Below the pieces are notes generated by a model. That model was not told the origin of the DNA. It was given only the letters and a program-made list of their open reading frames with translations, and ran no database searches. From Castellaniella sp035707805 (GTDB lineage Bacteria > Pseudomonadota > Gammaproteobacteria > Burkholderiales > Burkholderiaceae_B), in NCBI GenBank assembly GCA_035707805.1, contig DASSTS010000035.1, positions 1-64,000 of the forward strand: a stretch of 64,000 bases of DNA. Direction: 5' to 3'. Below are positions 18,438 to 28,940 of this stretch, one piece after another. A program made the translations under genes and the position numbers. Each line of letters begins with the position of its first letter. Position 1 is the stretch's first letter.

Positions 18438-18475
18438 GGCCGCCGCGCCGCCCGGAGGCGGCGACCGCGGCGGCC
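18438..18475. terminator. Strong GC hairpin between convergent genes
   Basis: Ten bases at 18438-18447 pair perfectly with 18466-18475, and an inner five-base stem (18448-18452 with 18457-18461) extends it. It fills the short gap between the CopC-like gene and secF, which converge. No long U-run follows on either strand, so it is probably a weak bidirectional terminator or an mRNA 3'-end stabiliser. Confidence 0.5.
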
Positions 18476-18486
18476 GGGACGCGGAA

Positions 18487-19422
18487 TCAGCCGAGCTCGA
18501 CTTCCGCGCCTTCCTTCTTGACGTGCTTGACCAGGTCCTCGCGCTTGATGCCCATCCACATGGCCAGGGCGGCGGCGACGAACACCGAGGAATAGATCCC
18601 GAACCAGATCCCGATCGTCAGCGCCAGCGAGAAGTTGTGCAGGGTGGGGCCGCCGAAGAAGAACATCGACAGCACCATCATCTGCGTGGAGCCGTGCGTG
18701 ATGACGGTCCGCGAGATGTTCTGCGTGATCGAGGCGTTGATGATCTCGCGCACCGGGGCCTTGCGCTGCTTGCGGAAGTTTTCCCGGATCCGGTCCATCA
18801 CCACCACGGACTCGTTGACCGAGTAGCCGAGCACGGCCAGCACCCCCGCCAGCACCGACAGCGAGAATTCCCACTGGAAGAAGGCGAAGAAGCCCAGGAT
18901 GATCACCACGTCGTGCAGGTTGGCCAGCGCGCACGAGGCCGCGAGCTTCCATTCGAAGCGGATGGCCAGGTACACCATGATGCCCACCACTACGAACAGC
19001 AGCGCCATCAGGCCGTTATGCAGCAGTTCCTGGCCCACCTGCGGGCCGACGAACTCGACCCGGCGCAGCTGCACGTCGGCATGCTGGGCCTGCAGCGCCG
19101 ACAGGACCGACCGGCTCTGCGCGGCCGTGTCCTGGTCCGTGCGCACCGGCAGGCGGATCATGACGTCCTGCGAGGTGCCGAAGTTCTGGACCTGGAAGTC
19201 CTTGTAGCCCAGGGCGTCGATGGCCGAGCGGATCTCGGTCACCGGCGCGGTCTGGGTGTAGTGGACCTCCATCACCGTGCCGCCGGTGAATTCGATCGAC
19301 AGGTGAAAGCCGCGGCTCGCGATGAAGAACACGGCGGCCAGGAAAGTCAGCAGGCTGATGATGTTCAGGATCAGCGCATGCCGCATGAACGGGATGGTGC
19401 GATGGATGCGGAAGAATTCCAT
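18487..19422 (-). CDS. secF: Protein translocase subunit SecF
   Basis: This 311-residue RND-like inner-membrane protein has six helices and a large periplasmic loop after the first. Motifs include SIEFTGGTVMEV after helix 1, VLGYSVNESVVVMDRIREN, and SITQNISRTVITHGST. With SecD it uses the proton gradient to complete protein export. It lies 12 bp downstream of secD in the queA-tgt-yajC-secD-secF order. Length is normal. Confidence 0.97.
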   Translation of the reverse strand: MEFFRIHRTIPFMRHALILNIISLLTFLAAVFFIASRGFHLSIEFTGGTVMEVHYTQTAPVTEIRSAIDALGYKDFQVQNFGTSQDVMIRLPVRTDQDTAAQSRSVLSALQAQHADVQLRRVEFVGPQVGQELLHNGLMALLFVVVGIMVYLAIRFEWKLAASCALANLHDVVIILGFFAFFQWEFSLSVLAGVLAVLGYSVNESVVVMDRIRENFRKQRKAPVREIINASITQNISRTVITHGSTQMMVLSMFFFGGPTLHNFSLALTIGIWFGIYSSVFVAAALAMWMGIKREDLVKHVKKEGAEVELG

Positions 19423-19434
19423 GATGAGTCCTGA

Positions 19435-21306
19435 TTAATCCTGCTTGGGTTTCCAGATCTGGCCGATCGAGATCGTCTTGAGCTTGCGCTTGCGGCCATA
19501 CCAGAGGTTGGCCAGGGCGCGCACCCCGACCACCGACGAGAACATCGAGGTCAGGATGCCGATGCAGTGGACCACGGCAAAGCCGCGCACCGGGCCGGTG
19601 CCGAAGGTCAGCAGCGCGATCCCGACGATCAGGCTGGTCAGGTTGGAGTCGAAGATCGTCGCCCAGGCGCGGTCGAAGCCCAGGTGGATGGCCTGCTGGG
19701 GCGGCAGCCCCAGGCGCAGTTCCTCGCGGATCCGCTCGTTGATCAGCACGTTGGCGTCGATGGCCATCCCCAGCGTCAGCGCGATGGCGGCGATCCCCGG
19801 CAGGGTGAGGGTCGCTTGCAGCATGGACAGCACCGCCAGCAGCAGCAGCACGTTGAAGGACAGGCCCAGGGTCGAGAACAGGCCGAACAGGTGGTAGTAC
19901 AGGATGATGAAGATCGCGATGGCGGTGAAACCGTACAGCGTCGAATCGAAGCCCTGCTTGATATTGGCCGCCCCGAGGCTGGGGCCGATGGTGCGCTCTT
20001 CGATGATGTGCATCGGCGCGGCCAGCGAGCCGGCGCGCAGCAGCAGCGACACGTCGGAGGCCTCCTGGGCCGTCATGCTGCCGGAGATCTGCACTTGGCC
20101 GCCCGGGATCTCGGAACGGATCACCGGGGCGGTGACGACCTCGCCCTTGCCGTTCTCGAACAGGACGATGGCCATGCGCTTGCCGATGTTGTCGCGCGTG
20201 ACGTCGCGGAAGATGCGGGCGCCCTTGGAATCCAGCGTCAGGTTGACGGTGGGCTCCTGCGTCTGCTGGTCGCGGCCGGGCTGGGCGTCCTGCAGGTTCT
20301 CGCCAGTCAGGATGACCTGGCGGCGCAGCAGCAGGGGCCGGCCGTCGCGGTCGGTATAGCGGACCAGGCCGAAGGGCACGCGCCCGGAGGCCAGCGCCGA
20401 GGTGGCCGCGGGCGAATCATCGACCATGTGGATTTCCAGGGTCGCCGTGCGGCCCAGGATTTCCTTGGCCTTGGCGACGTCCTGCACGCCCGGCAACTGG
20501 ACGACGATGCGGTCGCCGCCCTGCTGCTGGATGACGGGCTCGGCTACGCCGAGCTCGTTGATCCGGTTGTGCAGCGTCTGGATGTTCTGTTTCAGGGCGT
20601 TGTTCTGCACCTGCGTGATGGCGGCCGGGCTGAGCGTGCCATCCAGCAGCCAGCTCTGGCCCGACTGGCTGGTCGTGAAGACCATTTCCGGGATGGCGCG
20701 CCGCAGCGCGTCGGCGGCCGCGTCGCGGGCTTCCTGGCTGTCGAAGGTCGCGCGCACGGACTGCTGGTTGCGTTCGACGTCCTCGAATTTCACCTTGGCG
20801 TCGCGCAGCGTGGTGCGGGCCTCGCCGGCCATGGAATCATAGCGGCTGGTCAGCGCCCCCTGCAGGTCGACCTGCAGCAGGAAATGGACGCCGCCGCGCA
20901 GGTCCAGACCCAGGTACATCGGATGGGCGCCCAGCGCGGTCAGCCAGTTGGGCGAGGCCGACATCAGGTTCAGCGCCACCGTGTAGTCCGGGTTCTGCGC
21001 GTCGGGATTCAGCGCCTTTTCCAGGGTGTCCTTGGCCTTGAGCTGGGTGTCGGTGGAATCGAAGCGCAGCCGCACCGTGCCGACCGGCCCGTTCAGCTCG
21101 AACGAGCTGGCGGTCGGCTGGATGCCGGCCTGGTCCAGGATCTGGTTCGCCTTGTCCAGCGTGTTCTGGTCGACCTTGACCGACGTCTTCGCCCCGGCGA
21201 TCTGGACGGCCGGCGACTCGCCATAGAGATTGGGCAGCGTGTAGAGCACGCCGATCAGGACGGCGGCCAGCACGATGAGATACTTCCAGAGGGGATAGCG
21301 GTTCAT
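19435..21306 (-). CDS. secD: Protein translocase subunit SecD
   Basis: This 623-residue partner of SecF has an N-terminal helix, a large periplasmic domain beginning with GLDLRGGVHFLLQVD, and a C-terminal five-helix region with LGMAIDANVLINERIREEL. The ATG at 21306 (MNRYPLWKYL) begins directly at the first membrane helix. Upstream in-frame codons are not SecD-like. yajC precedes it by about 110 bp. Confidence 0.97.
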   Translation of the reverse strand: MNRYPLWKYLIVLAAVLIGVLYTLPNLYGESPAVQIAGAKTSVKVDQNTLDKANQILDQAGIQPTASSFELNGPVGTVRLRFDSTDTQLKAKDTLEKALNPDAQNPDYTVALNLMSASPNWLTALGAHPMYLGLDLRGGVHFLLQVDLQGALTSRYDSMAGEARTTLRDAKVKFEDVERNQQSVRATFDSQEARDAAADALRRAIPEMVFTTSQSGQSWLLDGTLSPAAITQVQNNALKQNIQTLHNRINELGVAEPVIQQQGGDRIVVQLPGVQDVAKAKEILGRTATLEIHMVDDSPAATSALASGRVPFGLVRYTDRDGRPLLLRRQVILTGENLQDAQPGRDQQTQEPTVNLTLDSKGARIFRDVTRDNIGKRMAIVLFENGKGEVVTAPVIRSEIPGGQVQISGSMTAQEASDVSLLLRAGSLAAPMHIIEERTIGPSLGAANIKQGFDSTLYGFTAIAIFIILYYHLFGLFSTLGLSFNVLLLLAVLSMLQATLTLPGIAAIALTLGMAIDANVLINERIREELRLGLPPQQAIHLGFDRAWATIFDSNLTSLIVGIALLTFGTGPVRGFAVVHCIGILTSMFSSVVGVRALANLWYGRKRKLKTISIGQIWKPKQD

Positions 21307-21415
21307 GGTCGGTCGGATGGGAAGGCGGTAAAGGTCGGGCGCCGCGCCCGCCCCGGCCATTCGAACCGGCGGGGCGGATCGGACGGGCGGGGCATGGGCG
21401 CGGCGCCGAAGGGGA

Positions 21416-21763
21416 TCAGAGGGACTTGATCGTGCCCTTGGGCAGCACGGCCGTGACGGCGCTGCGCTGCACGATGGCCTCGACGGCCTTGTCGCCGGAC
21501 TGGGCGACTTCCACGGTCAGATAGCTGTCGCTGACCTTGCTGATCTTGCCCAGCATGCCGCCGGACAGGATCACCTCGTCACCCTTGGACAGGGCCTCGA
21601 CCATTTTCTTGTGGTCTTTCTGACGCTTCATCTGCGGACGAATCATCAGGAAATACAGGATGACGAACATCAGGATGATGGGCAGCATGCTCATCAGGGC
21701 ATTGGGCTCGCCGCCGGCAGCGGCCTGGGCCGGAATCAGGGTCAGGGTGTCAACGAGGGACAT
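21416..21763 (-). CDS. yajC: Preprotein translocase accessory subunit YajC
   Basis: This 115-residue protein has a single transmembrane helix (PIILMFVILYFLMIRPQ) followed by the basic KRQKDHKKM segment and a small cytoplasmic domain with GDEVILSGGMLGKI. It is part of the SecDF-YajC complex. The roughly 20-residue N terminus before the helix is typical of betaproteobacterial members. Confidence 0.96.
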   Translation of the reverse strand: MSLVDTLTLIPAQAAAGGEPNALMSMLPIILMFVILYFLMIRPQMKRQKDHKKMVEALSKGDEVILSGGMLGKISKVSDSYLTVEVAQSGDKAVEAIVQRSAVTAVLPKGTIKSL

Positions 21764-21855
21764 GAAGGCTCCTGCAGAATCGGTGGAGGTTGAAAAGGGG
21801 ACTGTGTGAGATTAACTCTTGATTGTAGCGGTATCCGCGCGGGGCCGCGCGGCCG

Positions 21856-22988
21856 TCATTCGATGCCGCGGGCGCGGTCCCGCAGGAAGGCCTCCCGCCA
21901 GGATTCGAATCGGTCCTGCTCGATGGCCGCGCGCATCGCCGCCATCAGGTCCAGGTAGAAATGCAGATTGTGCAGGGTGTTCAGGCGCGCGCCGGTGATT
22001 TCGCCCGCCCGCTGCAGGTGGTGCAGGTAGGCGCGCGAGAAATGGCGGCAGGTATGGCAGCCGCAGTCCGGGTCCAGCGGACGCGTGTCGTCGCGGTAGC
22101 GCGCGTTGCGGATCTTCAGGTCGCCGTGGCGGGTGAACAGCCAGCCGTTGCGGGCATTGCGGGTCGGCATGACGCAGTCGAACATGTCCACGCCGCGGCG
22201 CACGCCCTCGACCAGGTCCTCGGGCGTGCCCACGCCCATCAGGTAGCGGGGCGCGCCGGCCGGCATGCGCGGGGTGACGTGCGCCAGCACGCGCATCATG
22301 TCTTCCTTGGGTTCGCCGACCGACAGGCCGCCGATGGCGTAGCCCTCGAAGCCGATGTCGGTGAGGCCCGCCAGCGACTCGTCGCGCAAGTCCTCGAACA
22401 TGCCGCCCTGGATGATGCCGAAGAGCGCATTGGGGTTGCCCAGGTCCTGGAAGGCCTGGCGCGAACGGCGCGCCCAGCGCAGGGACATGCGCATGGACGC
22501 GGCGGCCTCTTCGTGGGTGGCGGGGCGCTCGCCGATCCGGTAGGGCGTGCACTCGTCCAGCACCATGGCAATGTCGGAATTCAGGCTGCGCTGGATGCGC
22601 ATCGATTCCTCGGGCGACAGGAACTGCCGCGAGCCGTCGATGGGCGAGGCGAAACGCACGCCTTCCTCGGTGATCTTGCGCATGCCGTCCAGGCTGAAGA
22701 CCTGGAATCCGCCCGAATCGGTCAGGATCGGCCGGTTCCACTGCATGAAGCCGTGCAGGCCGCCGTGGCGGTCCAGGATCTCGGTGCCCGGCCGCAGCCA
22801 CAGGTGGAAGGTGTTGCCCAGCACGATCTGGGCGCCGATGTCTTCGAGCTCGTGCGGCAGCATCGCCTTGACGCTGCCGTAGGTGCCCACGGGCATGAAG
22901 ATGGGCGTCTGGACGACGCCGTGGTTCAGGGTGATGCGGCCGCGACGGGCGGCGCCGTCCGTGTGCAGCAGTTCGAATTGCAATCCGG

Positions 22989-22992
<4 letters not shown>
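21856..22992 (-). CDS. tgt: Queuine tRNA-ribosyltransferase
   Basis: This 378-residue cytoplasmic TIM-barrel enzyme exchanges guanine 34 of GUN-anticodon tRNAs for preQ1. Visible motifs are TDSGGFQVFSL (catalytic Asp region), GGLSVGEPKEDM, and the zinc site CGCHTCRHFSRAYLHHL with three Cys and a His. The ATG overlaps the queA stop (ATGA), and the two act consecutively in queuosine synthesis. Confidence 0.97.
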
Positions 22993-24032
<1,040 letters not shown>

Positions 24033-24137
24033 GGGGATGTCGGGCGCCCGTGCGGGCGTCGAAGAAAGAAGGGTCGGCCGGTATTTTAGTCCCAACGGGG
24101 TTTGGATTATGCTGAGGCTTTTTTGTCGGGTGGCATC

Positions 24138-25634
24138 ATGATTCGGGCGAAACAGCAAGGAAACGCGCGGCTGCGCCGGCAGCCGCAGGACCGGCCGGCC
24201 CTGGGGGCGGGCTGGCGGGGCCTGGCGCGGACGGCATTGGCGCTGTGCCTGTTTTCCGGCGCGCTGGCCTGCGCCTCGGCCCAGGCGCTGCCGCCGGAAC
24301 TGCAAAAGGCCTGGAACGCCACCCGGCTGCCGGATTCCTCCCTGTCGATCGAGATCCGCGAGGCCGGGGGGCCGGTGATCAGCCGGGTGCAGGCGGACGT
24401 GCCGCGCAATCCGGCCTCGGTCATGAAGACCGTGACCACCTGGTCGGCCCTGTCCACGCTGGGGCCGGACTACGTCTGGCGCACCGAGTTCCTGGCGGAT
24501 CCGGGAGCGCGGGTGGACGAGCAGGGCACGCTGCAGGGGCCGCTGTACGTCAAGGCCGCTGGCGACCCCTGGTTCACCATCGAGGACCTCTGGAACGTGC
24601 TGCGCGAGTTGCGGCTGCACGGCATCAAGAACCTGTCCAGCGTGGTCGTGGACCGCAGCCTGTTCGGCGACGTGCGGATCGATCCCGGCGACTTCGACGA
24701 CTCGCCCGACCGCCCCTACAACGCCAGCCCCGACGCCATGATGGTGGGTTTCGGGGCGACCCGGATCCTCTTCCAGCCGGACGAGCGGCACAAGCAGTGG
24801 ATTCCCATCATCGATCCGCCCACGCCCAATGTGCGCATCGAAGGCAAGCTGGACTGGCAGGAGGGGCGCTGCCGGCCCGCCACCAATTTCGTCGCCGACG
24901 CCCGCGTGCAGGGGCCGGTGGCCACCATCCGCATCGGCGGCCAGGCGACCGGATCCTGCGGCGAGTTCAGCCTCTACCGCCTGGCCGGGTCGCAGGCGGA
25001 TCACTTCGAGGCCCTGTTCCGCCTGCTGTGGCGGGAACTGGGCGGCACCCTGGGACGCGGCTTCACGCAGGGCCGCGCGCCCGCGCAGGGCGAGGTCCTG
25101 GCCTCGCATGATTCGCCGGTGCTGGCCGACGTCATCCGCCAGATCAACAAGCACAGCAACAACGTGATGGCCCGCATGACACTGCTGACCCTGGGCGCCG
25201 AGATCAACGGCCCGGGCGCCACGCCCGAGACGGGCGCGCGCGCGGTCCGCCAGATCCTGGCCAACCAGCACGTGGATACCGCCGGCTGGGTCCTGGACAA
25301 TGGCTCGGGCCTGTCGCGCCAGGGCCGCATCACGGCGCACGGCCTGGCGCAGATGCTGGACGTCGCCTGGCGCTCGCCCATGATGCCGGAATTCGTGTCC
25401 TCGCTGGCGATCTCGGGCATGGACGGCACGGTGCGCAAGCGCCTGCGTTCCGAGGACACCCGGGGGCAGGCCCACCTGAAGACCGGCACCCTCAAGGATT
25501 CCCGGGCGCTGGCCGGTTATGTGCGCGGCGCCAGCGGCAAGCGCTACATCCTCGTCAGCCTGGTGAACCACCCCGGCGCGGCGGCCGTGCGCGCCTTCGA
25601 CGACGCGGTCGTACGCTGGCTGGCCAGCCGCTGA
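24138..25634 (+). CDS. dacB: D-alanyl-D-alanine carboxypeptidase/endopeptidase (PBP4)
   Basis: This 498-residue periplasmic penicillin-binding protein of class C type 4 has a long basic N-terminal region and then a signal peptide core (ALALCLFSGALACASAQA, about residues 34-52). Active-site motifs are SxxK in NPASVMKT, SxN in KHSNNVMAR, and KTG in LKTGTLKDS. It trims peptidoglycan peptide cross-links. It is divergent from queA across 105 bp. The stop is followed by a large palindrome. Confidence 0.95.
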   Translation: MIRAKQQGNARLRRQPQDRPALGAGWRGLARTALALCLFSGALACASAQALPPELQKAWNATRLPDSSLSIEIREAGGPVISRVQADVPRNPASVMKTVTTWSALSTLGPDYVWRTEFLADPGARVDEQGTLQGPLYVKAAGDPWFTIEDLWNVLRELRLHGIKNLSSVVVDRSLFGDVRIDPGDFDDSPDRPYNASPDAMMVGFGATRILFQPDERHKQWIPIIDPPTPNVRIEGKLDWQEGRCRPATNFVADARVQGPVATIRIGGQATGSCGEFSLYRLAGSQADHFEALFRLLWRELGGTLGRGFTQGRAPAQGEVLASHDSPVLADVIRQINKHSNNVMARMTLLTLGAEINGPGATPETGARAVRQILANQHVDTAGWVLDNGSGLSRQGRITAHGLAQMLDVAWRSPMMPEFVSSLAISGMDGTVRKRLRSEDTRGQAHLKTGTLKDSRALAGYVRGASGKRYILVSLVNHPGAAAVRAFDDAVVRWLASR

Positions 25635-25642
25635 TCCTGCTG

Positions 25643-25666
25643 CGGGCGCGCCGGCCGGCGCGCCCG
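25643..25666. repeat. 24-bp perfect GC palindrome after dacB
   Basis: Bases 25643-25654 are exactly complementary to 25655-25666 with no spacer. It lies 9 bp after the dacB stop and upstream of the next operon promoter. There is no U-run, only a C-rich tail, so intrinsic termination is doubtful. As RNA it would form a hairpin after a small loop opens. Confidence 0.6.
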
Positions 25667-25714
25667 TCCCCCCTCTAGAACCTCCGATCCGCGCATCCGT
25701 TCCGCATTCTCCGG

Positions 25715-25760
25715 TTGACACTTAATTAGTTTATTTTTAAATTAATAGGAACTAAATTAA
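25715..25760 (+). promoter_or_regulatory. Promoter with overlapping AT-rich operator for the aminobenzoyl-CoA operon
   Basis: A consensus -35 TTGACA (25715-25720) is followed after exactly 17 bp by TAAATT (25738-25743), a fair -10. An imperfect inverted repeat, TTAATTAGTT (25722-25731) and AACTAAATTAA (25750-25760), brackets the -10 region. The whole stretch is AT-rich in GC-rich surroundings. This is what one expects for a MarR-family operator, and the operon encodes a MarR protein at 28941. Confidence 0.65.
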
Positions 25761-25814
25761 ATCGATGGTGTGCCGGGCCGGTGGTCCGTCCGGGCGGCCG
25801 TCAGGAGACGCGCG

Positions 25815-28172
25815 ATGAAGATCGTCTGTATCGGCGGCGGGCCGGCGGGCCTGTACCTGGCCCTGCTGATGAAGAAACTGGATCCCGCCCACGACGTCAC
25901 GGTGGTCGAGCGCAACCGTCCCTACGACACCTTCGGCTGGGGCGTGGTGTTCTCCGACACCACGATGGACAATATGCGCCAGTGGGACGCCGAGACGGCC
26001 GGGCGGATCCAGGCCGCTTTCAACCACTGGGACGACATCGAGCTGCTGTTCAAGGGACGCCGCATCCGCTCGGGCGGGCATGGCTTCGTCGGCATCGGCC
26101 GCAAGCGGCTGCTGAACATCCTGCAGGCCCGCTGCGAAGAACTCGGCGTGCGCCTGGTCTTCGAGACCGACGTCCAGTCGGATGCGGACTATCCGGACGC
26201 GGACCTGATCGTGGCCGCCGACGGCGTCAATTCCCGCATCCGCAAGAAATACGAATCGGTCTTCCGCCCCGACATCGTCACCCGGCCCAACCGCTACATC
26301 TGGCTGGGCACGCACCGGCTGTACGACGCCTTCACCTTTGATTTCCGGCGCACGGAACACGGCTGGTTCCAGGCGCACATCTACAAGTTCGACGAGGACA
26401 CCTCGACGTTCATCGTCGAGACCACCGAGGACACCTGGAAGGCCCATGGCCTGGACCAGGCGGACCAGGACCAGTCCATCGCCTTTTGCGAGCGGCTCTT
26501 CGCCGACAACCTCCAGGGACAGGCGCTGATGTCCAACGCGCGCCACCTGCGCGGTTCGTCCTGGCTGAATTTCCAGCGCGTGGTCTGCGAACACTGGTGG
26601 CTGAGAAACGAGCAGGGCAGCCACGTGGTGCTCATGGGCGATGCCGTGCACACGGCCCATTTCGCGATCGGATCGGGCACCAAGCTGGCGATCGAGGACG
26701 CCATCGAGCTGACCCGCCAGTTCCAGCGCCTGGGCGACACGCCCGACCGGATTCCCGAGGTGCTGGCGGCCTACCAGGAAGCCCGCCGGGTCGAGACCCT
26801 GCGCCTGCAGAATGCCGCCTGGAACGCCATGGAATGGTTCGAGGTCTGCGGCCGGCGCTACTGCGACCAGCTCGAACCCGAGCAGTTCATGTATTCCATG
26901 CTGACGCGCAGCCAGCGCATCAGCCACGAGAACCTGCGCCTGCGCGACCGGGGCTGGCTGGAAGGCTACGAGCGCTGGTTCGCGCGGCGCGACGGCCTGC
27001 CGCTGGCCGAGGACCAGACCCCGCCGCCGCCCATGTTCACGCCCTACGCCGTCCGCGGGCTGCGCCTGAAGAACCGCGTCGTAGTGTCGCCGATGGCGCA
27101 GTATTCGGCGCAGGACGGTCTGGTCGGCGACTACCATCTGGTGCATCTGGGCGCGCGCGCCCTGGGCGGCGCCGGCCTGGTGTTCGCCGAGATGGCCTGC
27201 GTCAGCGCCGAGGGCCGCATCACGCCGGGATGCCCGGGCCTCTACCGGCCCGAGCACACCGCGGCCTTCAAGCGGATCGCCGACTGGATCCATGCGAACA
27301 CCGATGCCGCCTTCGGCCTGCAGCTGGGGCACGCGGGACCCAAGGCATCGACCCGCCGGGCCTGGGACGGCACCGACCTGCCCCTGCCCGAGGGCAACTG
27401 GCCGATCCTGTCGGCCTCGCCGCAGCAGTACCTGAAAGGCGTCAGCCAGGTCGCCCGCGCCATGACGCGTGATGACATGGACGAGGTCCGGGAGCAGTTC
27501 CTCGCCGCGACCCGGGCCGCCGTCGAGATCGGCGCCGACTGGCTGGAACTCCACTGCGCCCACGGCTATTTGCTGTCGGCCTTCATCTCGCCCCTGACCA
27601 ACCACCGGACTGACGAATACGGCGGGACGCTGGCCGGGCGCCTGCGGTATCCGCTGGAGATCTTCACCGCCATGCGGTCGATCTGGCCGGCGGACAAACC
27701 CATGTCCGTGCGGATTTCCGCGACCGACTGGGTCGAGGGCGGGACCACGCCGGCCGATGCCGTCGAGATCGCGCGCGCCTTCAAGGCGGCGGGCGCCGAC
27801 CTGATCGACTGTTCCTCGGGCCAGGTCAGCAAGCAGGAAAAGCCGGTGTACGGGCGCATGTACCAGACCCCTCTGGCCGACCGCATCCGCCAGGAGGCCG
27901 GCATCGCCACCATCGCCGTGGGCGCCATCAGCGAGGCCGACCACGTCAACAGCATTCTCGCGGCGGGGCGCGCGGACCTCTGCGCGATCGCCCGCCCGCA
28001 CCTGGCCAACCCGGCGTGGACCCTGACCGAGGCGGCCAAGATCGGCTACACCGAGGTCGCCTGGCCGCGGCCGTATTTCCAGGGCAAGCGGCAGATGGAG
28101 TCCCTGTTCGAACGGGAACACGCCGCGCGCGACCAGGCGCTGCGCCAGGCTGCCGGCAGGGCGGCGTCATGA
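25815..28172 (+). CDS. 2-aminobenzoyl-CoA monooxygenase/reductase-type fusion (salicylyl-CoA 5-hydroxylase family)
   Basis: This 785-residue two-domain flavoenzyme starts with an FAD-dependent aromatic hydroxylase (GGGPAG at 7-12; second FAD motif GDAVHTAHFAIGSG). From about residue 405 it continues as an Old Yellow Enzyme-type reductase (FTPYAVRGLRLKNRVVVSPM; HCAHGYLLSAFISPLTNHR). This fusion is characteristic of anthraniloyl-CoA monooxygenase/reductase of Azoarcus evansii, which hydroxylates and then reduces the ring of the CoA thioester; automated annotation often names it bifunctional salicylyl-CoA 5-hydroxylase. The ligase and Rid genes downstream favour an amino-substituted substrate. 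An AGGAG at 25803-25807 supports the ATG at 25815. Its stop overlaps the next start (ATGA). Confidence 0.87.
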   Translation: MKIVCIGGGPAGLYLALLMKKLDPAHDVTVVERNRPYDTFGWGVVFSDTTMDNMRQWDAETAGRIQAAFNHWDDIELLFKGRRIRSGGHGFVGIGRKRLLNILQARCEELGVRLVFETDVQSDADYPDADLIVAADGVNSRIRKKYESVFRPDIVTRPNRYIWLGTHRLYDAFTFDFRRTEHGWFQAHIYKFDEDTSTFIVETTEDTWKAHGLDQADQDQSIAFCERLFADNLQGQALMSNARHLRGSSWLNFQRVVCEHWWLRNEQGSHVVLMGDAVHTAHFAIGSGTKLAIEDAIELTRQFQRLGDTPDRIPEVLAAYQEARRVETLRLQNAAWNAMEWFEVCGRRYCDQLEPEQFMYSMLTRSQRISHENLRLRDRGWLEGYERWFARRDGLPLAEDQTPPPPMFTPYAVRGLRLKNRVVVSPMAQYSAQDGLVGDYHLVHLGARALGGAGLVFAEMACVSAEGRITPGCPGLYRPEHTAAFKRIADWIHANTDAAFGLQLGHAGPKASTRRAWDGTDLPLPEGNWPILSASPQQYLKGVSQVARAMTRDDMDEVREQFLAATRAAVEIGADWLELHCAHGYLLSAFISPLTNHRTDEYGGTLAGRLRYPLEIFTAMRSIWPADKPMSVRISATDWVEGGTTPADAVEIARAFKAAGADLIDCSSGQVSKQEKPVYGRMYQTPLADRIRQEAGIATIAVGAISEADHVNSILAAGRADLCAIARPHLANPAWTLTEAAKIGYTEVAWPRPYFQGKRQMESLFEREHAARDQALRQAAGRAAS

Positions 28173-28933
28173 GCGCGCCCGGACTCCATGCGCTGGTCAC
28201 CGGCGGATCCCGGGGCATCGGCGCCGCCATCGCCCGGCGCCTGCGGGCCGAGGGCCACCGGGTCACGGTGCTGGGCCGCTCGCGGGCGTCCTGCCAGCCG
28301 CTGCTGGCGCAGGACCCGGACGGCCTGCAGGCGGTCGCCGCGGACGTGGCGGACGCGGACCAGGTGGCGCGGGCCCTGTCCGAGGCAGGGGAACGCTTCG
28401 GCCCCGTCCAGGTGCTCGTCAACAACGCCGGCCAGGCCGAAAGCGCCGCCTTCCTGAAGACGGACGCGGCGCTGTGGCGACGCATGCTGGACGTCAACCT
28501 GACGGGGACTCTGCTGTGCTGCCAGGCGGTGCTGCCCGGCATGCTGGAGGCGGGCTGGGGCCGCATCGTCAACGTGGCCAGCACCGCCGGCCTGACGGGC
28601 TACGCCTACGTCTCGGCCTATTGCGCCGCCAAGCATGGCGTGATCGGCCTGACCCGATCCCTGGCGCTGGAGGTCGCGACGCGGGGCGTCACCGTGAACG
28701 CCGTCTGCCCGGGCTACACCGATACCGGGCTGGTGCGCGAGAGCGTCGCCCGCATCGCGGCCCGCACCGGGCGCAGCGAAGACGCCGCGCTCGCCGAGCT
28801 GCTCAAGAGCAATCCGCAGGGCCGGCTGGTCGATCCCGCCGAAGTCGCCGACGCGGTCGCCTGGCTGTGCGGCCGCGGCGCCGGGGCCGTCACCGGGCAG
28901 ACGATCCCGGTGTGCGGCGGCGAAGTGATGTGA
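28169..28933 (+). CDS. SDR-family 3-hydroxyacyl-CoA dehydrogenase-like protein
   Basis: This 254-residue short-chain dehydrogenase has TGGSRGIG (11-18), NNAG, and the catalytic Tyr/Lys in AYCAAKHGV. It ends with the usual VTGQTIPVCGG loop. It overlaps the monooxygenase stop by 4 bp and sits in a beta-oxidation-like operon. A role in oxidising a hydroxyacyl-CoA derived from the reduced ring is therefore likely, by inference from context. General FabG-like activity cannot be excluded. Confidence 0.85.
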   Translation: MSAPGLHALVTGGSRGIGAAIARRLRAEGHRVTVLGRSRASCQPLLAQDPDGLQAVAADVADADQVARALSEAGERFGPVQVLVNNAGQAESAAFLKTDAALWRRMLDVNLTGTLLCCQAVLPGMLEAGWGRIVNVASTAGLTGYAYVSAYCAAKHGVIGLTRSLALEVATRGVTVNAVCPGYTDTGLVRESVARIAARTGRSEDAALAELLKSNPQGRLVDPAEVADAVAWLCGRGAGAVTGQTIPVCGGEVM

Positions 28934-28940
28934 GGAGCCC

